This document shows, piece by piece, positions 49,995 through 57,169 of a stretch of 64,000 nt of DNA. The position numbers and the translations under genes were made by a program. The number at the start of each line of letters is the position of its first letter. Positions within the stretch are counted from its first letter, which is position 1. The notes under the pieces are model-generated. The model did not search any database, had not been told where the DNA came from, and saw only the letters and a list, made by a program, of their open reading frames with translations. Source of the stretch: Actinomadura coerulea (GTDB taxonomy: Bacteria > Actinomycetota > Actinomycetes > Streptosporangiales > Streptosporangiaceae); NCBI RefSeq assembly GCF_014208105.1, contig NZ_JACHMQ010000001.1, positions 2,604,001 through 2,668,000 of the forward strand. Reading direction: 5' to 3'.

Positions 49995-50753
49995 TCACTT
50001 GACCGGGTTCGCGGCCAGCCAGTCGGCGTACGTGATCTCGCCGAGGGTCGCGGCGCCCTCGTCCGGAACGAGGTCGCGCTCGTGCATCTCGGCGCCGAAG
50101 TAGTGCGCGTGCGGGTCGGTGACCACCTCGCGCGGGTCGCCCCACGCGGCCAGCGCCTTGCGGAAGAACTCGTCCATCCGCGACAGCTCGGGGCCGGCGA
50201 TCTGGATGCGGCCGTTCAGCGGCGCGCCCGCCGCGGTCCGCGCGACCATCCGGGACACCTCCCCGCCCGCGATGGGCTGGAACAGCACCGGCGGCATCGG
50301 GACCGTGTCGCCGCCGGCGGCGGCCTCGTCGGCGATCCTGCGGCCGAACTCGAAGAACTGCGTCGCGTGGATCAGCGAGAACGGGATCGGCGACTCCTCG
50401 ATCAGCCTCTCCTGCGCGACCTTCGCCCGGAAGTAGCCGATGTCGGGCCGCCGGTCGGTGTTCACGATCGTCAGCGCGACGTGGTGGCCCACGCCCGCCT
50501 TCTTCTCCGCCTCGAGCAGGTTGCCGGTCGAGGTCGTGAAGAAGTTCAGCACCGCCGCGTCCTCGAAGGACGGCGAGTTGGACACGTCGATGACCGCGGA
50601 CGCGCCCTCCAGCACCTCGGCCAGTCCCTCGCCCGTGAGCGTGTTCACGCCCGTGTTCGGCGCGGCCGGCACCGCCTCGTGCCCGTGCTGCCGGAGCATC
50701 TCCACGGCCTTCGAACCGATCAGGCCGGTGCCGCCGATGACCACGATCTTCAT
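49995..50753 (-). CDS. NmrA/epimerase-like NAD(P)-binding oxidoreductase of the ECF41 regulon
   Basis: 252 aa. Rossmann motif KIVVIGGTGLIGSKAVEMLR at the N-terminus. No YxxxK; an RAKVAQERLIEE segment with the Lys typical of atypical SDRs follows near residue 115. ATQFFEFGRRIADEAAAG and VAPMF-like substrate-pocket regions match the actinobacterial NAD(P)H-binding proteins often next to sigma factor SigJ-type genes. Its promoter at 50802-50831 is an ECF41 site. Matches the E/O (epimerase/oxidoreductase) category of ECF41 targets. Confidence 0.88.
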   Translation of the reverse strand: MKIVVIGGTGLIGSKAVEMLRQHGHEAVPAAPNTGVNTLTGEGLAEVLEGASAVIDVSNSPSFEDAAVLNFFTTSTGNLLEAEKKAGVGHHVALTIVNTDRRPDIGYFRAKVAQERLIEESPIPFSLIHATQFFEFGRRIADEAAAGGDTVPMPPVLFQPIAGGEVSRMVARTAAGAPLNGRIQIAGPELSRMDEFFRKALAAWGDPREVVTDPHAHYFGAEMHERDLVPDEGAATLGEITYADWLAANPVK

Positions 50754-50801
50754 GAGTACCCTCCTGTCCGCCGGGCCGTCGGTCGCAGCCCGGTCGCCAG
50801 C

Positions 50802-50831
50802 TAAGACAGGGCACCCGTCCGGGCTGTGACA
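50802..50831 (-). promoter_or_regulatory. ECF41-type promoter of the NmrA-like gene
   Basis: Minus strand TGTCACAG (-35, 50824-50831), 15-nt spacer, TGTCTTA (-10, 50802-50808), GCTGG. Nearly identical over about 35 bp to the 46533 site. Confidence 0.75.
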
Positions 50832-50939
50832 GCTCCCGCGAAGATTTCCGCGGGCCGCCCGTTTCGGGCCGCGCCCGTCACTGCACCACCGGCACCGCCG
50901 AAGCCGTCGGCTCCTGATTACTACCGGGCCCTGTCCGCG

Positions 50940-52376
50940 TCAGTGACTCATGGTGTTCTCACGAACGCGCGGGGCCTGGCTTGCCGGCCGTGGCGATTCG
51001 GCGCTCCTGACCAGCCACAGGCCCGTGAACACGGCTGTGGCCAAGGTGACGACACCGGCAACGACGAAGGCGCTGTTGAGCCCCTCCTCGAAGGAGGCGC
51101 CACTGGACTCCCGGGTGCGCACGACGGCTCCGAGCACCGCCACGCCGAGGACCGCGCCGATCTGCCGGGTGGTGCTGCTGACGCCGGACGCCAGGCCGCC
51201 CTCCTGCGGGTCGGCCGACTGGATGGCGGCGCCGGTCAGCGGGGACATGGTCAGGGCGAACCCGATACCGACGACGGCGAGCCGCCACCACACGTTCGTA
51301 TAGGCGGTGTCGGCGTGCACGAAGCCCAGGGCCAGCAGTCCCAGCCCGGCCAGCGCCAGGCCGATGGTGACCATGATCCGGAAGCCGTACCGGGCGGCGA
51401 ACCGGCCCGCGAACGGGCTGACGATGACCATCGCGAGCGTTGCGGGCAGGGTCTGCACCCCGGCTCGCAGGATCGAGCTGCCCTGGACGTAGACGAAGAA
51501 CTGGGAGAAGAAGAACGACGAGCCCATGAGCGCGAAGCCGACCACGATCATCGCCGTGTTGGAGACCGTGAACAGCCGTTGCCGGAAGAGCCGCAAGGGC
51601 AGCATCGGCGCCGAGACCCGCCCCTCGACGACCACGAAGACGGCGAGGATCACGGCCGCGGCGGCGAAGCTGCTCAGGATCACGGGCGAGGTCCAGCCAC
51701 GGGCGCCGCCCTCGATCAGCCCGTAGGTGAGCGCCCCCACGCCCAGGACTGACAGGACCGTTCCTGGGAGGTCGATCGCCGGCGCGCTCGGGTTGCGGGA
51801 CTCGTCCAGCACGCGCAGGCCGGCGACCAGCAGGACCGCGCCGACGGGCACGTTGACGAGGAAGATGGCGGGCCAGCCGAAGGCCTCCACCAGAACGCCA
51901 CCGGCCAATGGTCCGGCGGCCAGACCGATTCCGCTGAGTCCCGCCCACAGCCCGATGGCCCTGACCCGCTCCCGCGGAACCGGATACGCGGCGGTGAGCA
52001 GGGTCAGCGAGGCGGGACTCAGCGCCGCGGCCCCGATGCCCTGCAGCACCCGCCCGACGATCAGCCAGCCGATCGAGGGCGCGGCGGAGCACAGGACGGA
52101 CGCGGCGGTGAACACCACGACGCCGGCCAGGTACATCCTCTTGCGGCCGAAGCGGTCGGCGAAGACGCCGCCGGACAGCAACAGCATGGCGACCAGCAGC
52201 ACATAGGCGTCGACGATCCATTGCAGCCCGGTCAACTGGGTGTGCAGCCGCTCCCGCATGTCGGGCAGCGCCGCCCCGACGATCGTGTTGTCGAGCAGCA
52301 CCATGAACTGCCCCAGGCAGGTCACCGTGAGCAACGCCGCCCGATTCGGCACGGCCACCGGCGGTGCAGACTTCAT
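50940..52376 (-). CDS. MFS multidrug transporter (DHA2, 14-TMS type)
   Basis: 478 aa with about fourteen helices. Motif A GVFADRFGRKRMYLAG between helices 2 and 3, and motif C AAGPLAGGVLVEAFGWPAIF in helix 5 mark it as a drug:proton antiporter. The N-terminal MVLLDNTIVGAALPDM is the DHA2 helix-1 signature. Its AGGAGG ribosome site is part of a 13-bp inverted repeat. Divergent from a TetR regulator, so probably an inducible efflux system. Confidence 0.93.
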   Translation of the reverse strand: MKSAPPVAVPNRAALLTVTCLGQFMVLLDNTIVGAALPDMRERLHTQLTGLQWIVDAYVLLVAMLLLSGGVFADRFGRKRMYLAGVVVFTAASVLCSAAPSIGWLIVGRVLQGIGAAALSPASLTLLTAAYPVPRERVRAIGLWAGLSGIGLAAGPLAGGVLVEAFGWPAIFLVNVPVGAVLLVAGLRVLDESRNPSAPAIDLPGTVLSVLGVGALTYGLIEGGARGWTSPVILSSFAAAAVILAVFVVVEGRVSAPMLPLRLFRQRLFTVSNTAMIVVGFALMGSSFFFSQFFVYVQGSSILRAGVQTLPATLAMVIVSPFAGRFAARYGFRIMVTIGLALAGLGLLALGFVHADTAYTNVWWRLAVVGIGFALTMSPLTGAAIQSADPQEGGLASGVSSTTRQIGAVLGVAVLGAVVRTRESSGASFEEGLNSAFVVAGVVTLATAVFTGLWLVRSAESPRPASQAPRVRENTMSH

Positions 52377-52380
52377 CGTT

Positions 52381-52413
52381 CCTCCTAAAGCAGCTTATAA
52401 CTGCTTTAGGAGG
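52381..52413. promoter_or_regulatory. 13-bp inverted repeat containing the MFS ribosome site
   Basis: CCTCCTAAAGCAG (52381-52393), 7-nt loop, CTGCTTTAGGAGG (52401-52413). On the MFS mRNA the distal AGGAGG arm is the Shine-Dalgarno and can pair with the first arm. It can also serve as a TetR operator. Confidence 0.7.
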
Positions 52414-52414
52414 C

Positions 52415-52433
52415 TAACGGGCGGAGCCCGTTA
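52415..52433. promoter_or_regulatory. Second palindrome in the TetR/MFS intergenic region
   Basis: TAACGGGC-gga-GCCCGTTA, 8-bp perfect arms, two bases from the first repeat. A third weaker pair (TTAACGCA / TGCGCTAA) follows at about 52431-52456. Probable operators for the divergent TetR protein. Confidence 0.55.
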
Positions 52434-52464
52434 ACGCAACTGCGAGCTGCGCTAAGGTGGGGCC

Positions 52465-53040
52465 ATGGAGAAGCGGCAGCCGGCCCGGCGGCCCGGCGGG
52501 CGCAGCGCCCGCGTCCGGGCGGCGGTGCACCAGGCCGTCACGGAACTGGTCGGCGAGCGCGGCTACGGCGAATTCACGGTCGGCGACGTCGCGGCCCGCG
52601 CGGGCGTGGCCGATACCAGCATCTACCGCCGGTGGGGCACCCTGGAGACCCTGCTCACCGACGTGGTGCTCACGCGCCTGAACGCGCAGTCGCCCATGCC
52701 CGACACCGGGAGTCTGGCCGGTGACCTGCACGCCTACGCGGCCCAGGTGGCACGCGAGATCACGGGTCCCGACGGCCTGGCGGTGCTCCGCCTGACCGTC
52801 GCCCTGTCGAACAGGGGCGAACGGGGCCTGCGGGCGCGTGACGATTTTCTCGCCGAACGCACCCGCTTCGTGCAGGCCATGCTCGACCGCGCCGGCGACC
52901 GCGGCGAGCATCCACCCGACGTGCTGGGCGTGCTCGACCACATCATGGCCCCGATGTACATCCGCGTCCTGTTCGGCGCGGGCCCGCTCACCCCGGACTA
53001 CATCGCCGGCCTGGTCGACCGACTGCTGAAGCAGCCCTGA
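52465..53040 (+). CDS. TetR-family regulator of the MFS efflux gene
   Basis: 191 aa. N-terminal HTH: FTVGDVAARAGVADTSIYRR and WGTLETLLTDVV. The C-terminal domain is of the TetR_C_16-like type (GVLDHIMAPMYIRVLFGAGP). Divergent from the DHA2 MFS gene with three palindromes between them. Likely represses the pump until a ligand binds. Confidence 0.92.
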   Translation: MEKRQPARRPGGRSARVRAAVHQAVTELVGERGYGEFTVGDVAARAGVADTSIYRRWGTLETLLTDVVLTRLNAQSPMPDTGSLAGDLHAYAAQVAREITGPDGLAVLRLTVALSNRGERGLRARDDFLAERTRFVQAMLDRAGDRGEHPPDVLGVLDHIMAPMYIRVLFGAGPLTPDYIAGLVDRLLKQP

Positions 53041-53237
53041 TGCGCGCGGCGGTCCAGGTCGTCGTCACGGCGAACCGCGCGCCGGGTCGGTGCTCACCCG
53101 GATCGTCGCGGTGCTCGGCTCTTTCGGGTTGTCGCCGCTGGGCTCGGAGGGGGGATCGGTTCGTCTGTGGGCGCGCGGGCGGAGTTGGGGGCCTGCTCTT
53201 CCGCTCCGGGGCACGCCGAGGGCTGCGGCCCGTCCGT

Positions 53238-53265
53238 GCGGGCCCGGTCGTCCGGCCGGGCCCGC
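53238..53265 (-). terminator. Terminator after the PixA operon
   Basis: GCGGGCCCGG / CCGGGCCCGC, 10-bp perfect stem with an 8-nt loop, about 20 nt past the last stop codon of the operon. Confidence 0.6.
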
Positions 53266-53284
53266 GCGGCACCGGGGCCGGCCG

Positions 53285-53812
53285 TCACACCTTGAGGACC
53301 CGGAGCGACGGGTGGTTCTCGGTGTTCAGGTAGAGCCTCTCCTTCGTGCCGTCCTGCTCCAGTTCGAGGACCAGACGGTAGCGGTACAGTCCCGGCCGGG
53401 CGGTGCTGAGAACGGCCCCCGCCCAGTAGTAGTAGATCGGCGTGTAGGGCGAGCGCATCAGGTCCGGCATCCCGTAGATCTTCAGCTCGGTCATGATGCG
53501 GCGTTCGGCGACGTCCTCCTCGTCGCCCCGCTCGGTGTCCAGGAACACCAAGTTGTTGATCTTTGGCATGGGCGGCCAGGTGCCGTCGGGGCGCTTGTGC
53601 ATCTCGATCGGGCGGATGATCCAGTTGATCACCTGGCCCTGCTTGCAGATGGTCTCGAGATGGTCGGTGCCCTGCCCGACTCCGCCGACGCTGTTGTCCA
53701 TCATGTAGAGCGCGTCGTCGAGGGACCCGGTCTGGGCGGCGCGTTCCATGTTCACCAGGGTGACGACGTTGAGCTGGACGGAGTTGAGCTGACCGCGGGT
53801 CTCGGTGGTCAC
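53285..53812 (-). CDS. PixA/AidA-family protein 4 (diverged)
   Basis: 175 aa from the GTG that overlaps the upstream stop (GTGA); the longer frame overlaps the neighbour. Family pattern: LNVVTLVNMERAAQTGSLDD, YMMDNSVGGVGQGTDHLETI, GQVINWIIRPIE, and a closing segment YYWAGAVLSTARPGLYRYRL. PixA/AidA proteins are a small single-domain family first known as inclusion-body proteins in Xenorhabdus and autoinducer-regulated proteins in other bacteria. It lacks the usual Cys at the position after DHLET-C and has a long insertion. Fourth and last family member in the operon. Confidence 0.75.
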   Translation of the reverse strand: MTTETRGQLNSVQLNVVTLVNMERAAQTGSLDDALYMMDNSVGGVGQGTDHLETICKQGQVINWIIRPIEMHKRPDGTWPPMPKINNLVFLDTERGDEEDVAERRIMTELKIYGMPDLMRSPYTPIYYYWAGAVLSTARPGLYRYRLVLELEQDGTKERLYLNTENHPSLRVLKV

Positions 53813-54255
53813 CGGTGCCCCCTTCCGGTGGCACTCTGGCCGACCAGGGCCGGCGTCGATATGGCGTACGGCTCCGTGACGGTGCCGAGACGGAACTTCA
53901 GCCGGTACGAGACGGGCTCGGTGACATGCCGCTTCACCGTCGCGGTCCAGTAGGCGATGTCGGTGTTGGGGTAGAGCTTCCGTTCGGGCGCGCAGAACTT
54001 CTCGTCGATCACGATGCCGTCGAGGGCGGCGTAGGTCTCGCACTCCAGGACGACGACGTTCCAGATGATCCGGTCGCCGGAGCGCACCCGGGTGCGCAGG
54101 TCCACCGTGCCGAAGCCGGTCGATCCCTCGGCCTTGTTGGTGTCGTACAGGTACAGGTTCCCCTCCAGGGTGCCGGAGGCGAGGGCCGCGACCGGATCGA
54201 TCACCGCCGTGATCGACACGGGCCGGGACTCGGGTGGTCTGGCCTTGCTGGGCAT
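53809..54255 (-). CDS. PixA/AidA-family protein 3
   Basis: 148 aa. Family pattern: SITAVIDPVAALASGTLEGN, LYLYDTNKAEGSTGFGTVDL, VRSGDRIIWNVVVLECETYA, CAPERKLYPNTDIAYWTATV and RLKFRLG. This is the standard length. It overlaps the fourth member by four bases. AGGAG-like GGAGA precedes the ATG by five bases. Function of the family is unknown; members may form crystalline inclusions. Confidence 0.8.
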   Translation of the reverse strand: MPSKARPPESRPVSITAVIDPVAALASGTLEGNLYLYDTNKAEGSTGFGTVDLRTRVRSGDRIIWNVVVLECETYAALDGIVIDEKFCAPERKLYPNTDIAYWTATVKRHVTEPVSYRLKFRLGTVTEPYAISTPALVGQSATGRGHR

Positions 54256-54295
54256 CGGCTTCTCCGTTCGGTGCGGGACTCGGGGGGACGCGGGC

Positions 54296-55075
54296 TCAGG
54301 GCATCGGCAGCATGCCGAGGCCCGCCCCGGTGAAGGCGTTGCGCTTGGGGTCGCTGATGACCTTGATGGCGGACTCGCAGGTGAGGTCGACCGGCTCCCA
54401 GGCCGGCTCGTCGTTGCGCCACACCAGCTCGTGCAACTGGATGTGCATCGTGTAGCGGTAGGTTCCGGGACGGGCCGTGTCGACCGATGCCGCCCAGTAC
54501 CAGCCGTCCGACACCATGTCCGGCGAGCCGTACTGGGCCGGATACATGACCTTCTCGTCCACGGCCTGTCCGGTGATGTCAGTGATCACCGGGTTGGGGT
54601 GGTTGTAGGCCTGCCCCTCGCCGGTGACGACGTTCCCGGTGACGTCCAGGACCTTGCCGATGGCCGGGGCCCGGCCGCCGCGCGGCCGCCGGGCGCGGGC
54701 GCCCACGCGGCGCCGCAGGCCCTCCAGTTCGGCCGCCGTGTCGACGGACGGGTCCCCGGCCCGGTCGGCGACGCCCGCGATCTCCTCCAGCGCCTCCTGG
54801 TCGGTGGCCTGCGCCCGGTCGGCGTGGTAGCTGCGAGGGACGGTCGGGGGGATGGAGCCGAGGCTGGCGGGCAGCCAGTTCAGCACCTGCTCGGTTGCCT
54901 GCGACCCGTCCGCCCAGTACGTGCCGGGGCAGATGGTCACCAGGTCCGCGGTGCCCTGTCCGGTCGAGCCGAGGAAGGCCATGTTGTCGAAGAGGTAGAC
55001 GTTGCCGGTGAGCGTTCTGGCCTGGAGCGCGTTGGCGATGTCGACGAGGACGATGATCCCTTGCTGCTGCGCCAT
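54296..55075 (-). CDS. PixA/AidA-family protein 2 with a charged insertion
   Basis: 259 aa, about 110 longer than normal. N-terminal pattern: GIIVLVDIANALQARTLTGN, VYLFDNMAFLGSTGQGTADL, VTICPGTYW. The C-terminal half resumes with YGSPDMVSDGWYWAASVDTA and RYTMHIQLHE. Between them (about residues 80-160) is an insertion rich in Glu, Arg and Ala (RAQATDQEALEEIAGVADRA). The insertion looks helical and might mediate assembly. Confidence 0.78.
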   Translation of the reverse strand: MAQQQGIIVLVDIANALQARTLTGNVYLFDNMAFLGSTGQGTADLVTICPGTYWADGSQATEQVLNWLPASLGSIPPTVPRSYHADRAQATDQEALEEIAGVADRAGDPSVDTAAELEGLRRRVGARARRPRGGRAPAIGKVLDVTGNVVTGEGQAYNHPNPVITDITGQAVDEKVMYPAQYGSPDMVSDGWYWAASVDTARPGTYRYTMHIQLHELVWRNDEPAWEPVDLTCESAIKVISDPKRNAFTGAGLGMLPMP

Positions 55076-55103
55076 GGATGCGCCTTTCGGGTCGCTGGTG
55101 GGG

Positions 55104-55538
55104 TCACGCGCACATCAGCGCGGGCGAGTCGAGATGCAGGACGCTGTGGGAGCCCTCGTGCATCTGCACTTCCAGCCGGTAGTGGTAGGGGACGCCGCGG
55201 GTGAGGTGGGCCGGGACGATGCCCTCCCACACCTTGAGGTCGAGGTTCTCGTGGCCGCCGGACTGCCCCTCCCAAGCCGGTGCCCGCTCCGGGGCGGCTC
55301 CGCCGGGTGGCAGGAAGGTGATGGCGGAGATCTCGGCGGTCGTCTGGACGTCGACCGCGATCGCGGTCCACTGGACGACCTGCCCGGGCACGACGATCGT
55401 GCACAGGTCGACGGTGCCCTGGCCGCGGCTTTCGAAGGCACCGTCGTCCACCAGGGAGAGGTTGCCGTTGTGCAGCGTCCCGTCGGACAGGGCTCCGACG
55501 GCGTCCACGAGGACGACGATGTTGACGTGGGGTTTCAC
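55104..55538 (-). CDS. PixA/AidA-family protein 1
   Basis: 144 aa. AGGAG is five bases before the GTG at 55538 but overlaps the GTG at 55544, so I prefer 55538. Family pattern: VNIVVLVDAVGALSDGTLHN, GNLSLVDDGAFESRGQGTVD, CTIVVPGQVVQW, then VQTTAEISAITFLPP and PYHYRLEVQMHE. First of four tandem members, 31 nt downstream of the adenylating-enzyme gene. Confidence 0.8.
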   Translation of the reverse strand: MKPHVNIVVLVDAVGALSDGTLHNGNLSLVDDGAFESRGQGTVDLCTIVVPGQVVQWTAIAVDVQTTAEISAITFLPPGGAAPERAPAWEGQSGGHENLDLKVWEGIVPAHLTRGVPYHYRLEVQMHEGSHSVLHLDSPALMCA

Positions 55539-55569
55539 TGGCACTCCTGTTCTGGTCGGTTGCCGTCCC

Positions 55570-57126
55570 TCAGCCCCGGTCTCGGACCAGGGGAACCTTG
55601 CCGACGGCCGTCCGCTCGATCTCGGGCGAGGACCGGGGCACGAACGCGAGCTGGAAGCGGTAGCCGGTCCGCTCGACCGCCTCCGGGGTGGCCTCCCGGT
55701 CGTTGAACAGCGACAGGGAGCGGAGAAGCGCGCCGACGAAGACCTGGTGGACGCCGGTCGGGCCGAGAGCGGCCGACAGCGCGCAGGTGAGGCCGTCGGC
55801 GTCGTCGACCGCGGCGAGCAGCGTGATGGTCTTGTGCTCGCGGTGGTTGACGAACTGGATGTCGTGGGCGGCGGCGTCCAGGTCCATGCCGGTGGTCTCG
55901 CGCAGCCGGTCGCGGAGCGCGGCGTAGGCGATCGCCGCCGAGTACTGGCTGTCGTTGATGTGCAGCACGTCGCCGGTGCGGCCGGCGAACTCGAACCGGC
56001 CGGTCTTCAGGCCGGGCCCGTCGAGGGCGGGTCGGCGGATCATCCGGTCGCCGAGCTTGAGCCGCAGCAGCGGCGCCTCGTGCGCGTGCAGCCGGGTGAC
56101 GACGAGCTCGCCCTCCTCCCCCTCGGCGACCGCGCGGCCCTGGCCGTCGACGATCTCCACGAGGTGCAGGCCGGGCACCGCGGCCAGCCAGGGCGAGTCG
56201 TCGCTCAGCTGGAGCCCGACGGTCTCGGCCTGGGTGGCGGCGAAGTAGCTGAGGATCGCGACGTTCGGGAAGACCGCGCGCAGCTCGGCACGCTTGCGCT
56301 GCGGCAGCACGCCGCTGCCGTACAGCGCGACGCGGAAGCTCTCCCGCGCCTGGCGGCTCAGTCCGGCGCCGAGGTCGCTGAGGATCGCGATGCCCGCTGA
56401 GATGCCCATCATGGCCTTGGGCCCGGGGTAGGAGAACATGTGCTCCAGCACGGGGCCGGTGACGGGGCCCGCGCCGATGTAGTTGACGCCCGGGACTTGC
56501 TGCAGGACGCCGCCGACCATGGTCCCGCTGCTCCACATCTGGTAGTCGGCGAGGTTGGTGAACAGCCATTTGGGATCGCCGCCGGCCAGGTGGTCGCGGA
56601 GCTGGTAGGTGCCCATGAAGGCGCCGGCGATGCGGTAGGTGTCGTGCAGCTCCCGCAGCGAGTAGACGATCTCCAGCGGCAGCCCGTCGCTGGTGCCGCC
56701 GCTGGCCACCACCTCGAACCCGCCGTGCGCGAGCGGCACCACCATCCCGGAGCGCGCCCCCGTGAACATGTCGCGTTGGACGGTCTTGTCCGACAGCGGC
56801 ACCCGTTCCCACTCCTCGTAGGTGGCGGGCGGACCGGTGACGCCGGAGGCCGCCAGCCGCTCCCGCCACAGCGGGTTGAGCAGCACCGTGTTGATCATCT
56901 GGCCGAGGCGGCGCAGGACCAGAGCGTCCTGGACATCGTGCGGGGTCTCGGCGTAGGGGATGCCGCAGAGCCGCTCGCACTCGCGCAACTTGCTCGCGAA
57001 GGACGGCAGCGCCGGGACGGCGTCCACCGACCACGGCCGCATCTCCTCCTCGGGGATCAGCCGCGCCGCCAGTTCCGGGCCGTCCACGGGCGACCGGCCG
57101 ACCGGCCTGAGAATCGTCGAGGTCAT
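55570..57126 (-). CDS. Adenylate-forming enzyme, phenylacetate-CoA-ligase (PaaK)-like
   Basis: 518 aa, ATG with AGGAG six bases upstream. The P-loop is VASGGTSDGLPLEIVYS (near residue 138), AGPVTGPVLEHMFSYPGPKA follows, and the A8-like motif is FAGRTGDVLHINDSQYS (near 373), with a Lys in VGKVPLVRD at the end. The layout matches PaaK and related coronafacate/aryl-acid ligases. It lies between a PLP decarboxylase and four PixA-like genes and is expected to activate a carboxylic acid. The substrate is unknown. Confidence 0.85.
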   Translation of the reverse strand: MTSTILRPVGRSPVDGPELAARLIPEEEMRPWSVDAVPALPSFASKLRECERLCGIPYAETPHDVQDALVLRRLGQMINTVLLNPLWRERLAASGVTGPPATYEEWERVPLSDKTVQRDMFTGARSGMVVPLAHGGFEVVASGGTSDGLPLEIVYSLRELHDTYRIAGAFMGTYQLRDHLAGGDPKWLFTNLADYQMWSSGTMVGGVLQQVPGVNYIGAGPVTGPVLEHMFSYPGPKAMMGISAGIAILSDLGAGLSRQARESFRVALYGSGVLPQRKRAELRAVFPNVAILSYFAATQAETVGLQLSDDSPWLAAVPGLHLVEIVDGQGRAVAEGEEGELVVTRLHAHEAPLLRLKLGDRMIRRPALDGPGLKTGRFEFAGRTGDVLHINDSQYSAAIAYAALRDRLRETTGMDLDAAAHDIQFVNHREHKTITLLAAVDDADGLTCALSAALGPTGVHQVFVGALLRSLSLFNDREATPEAVERTGYRFQLAFVPRSSPEIERTAVGKVPLVRDRG

Positions 57127-57169
57127 GTCGCGCTCCTATTCTTCACGGGGGGTTCGTCACGGGGGTTCG

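Noticed and set aside
49639-49998. GTGA-coupled ORF after the NmrA-like gene
   Set aside because: Second half is Arg/Pro-rich, overlaps the ribosome site and start region of the acidic-protein gene and has no recognisable domain.
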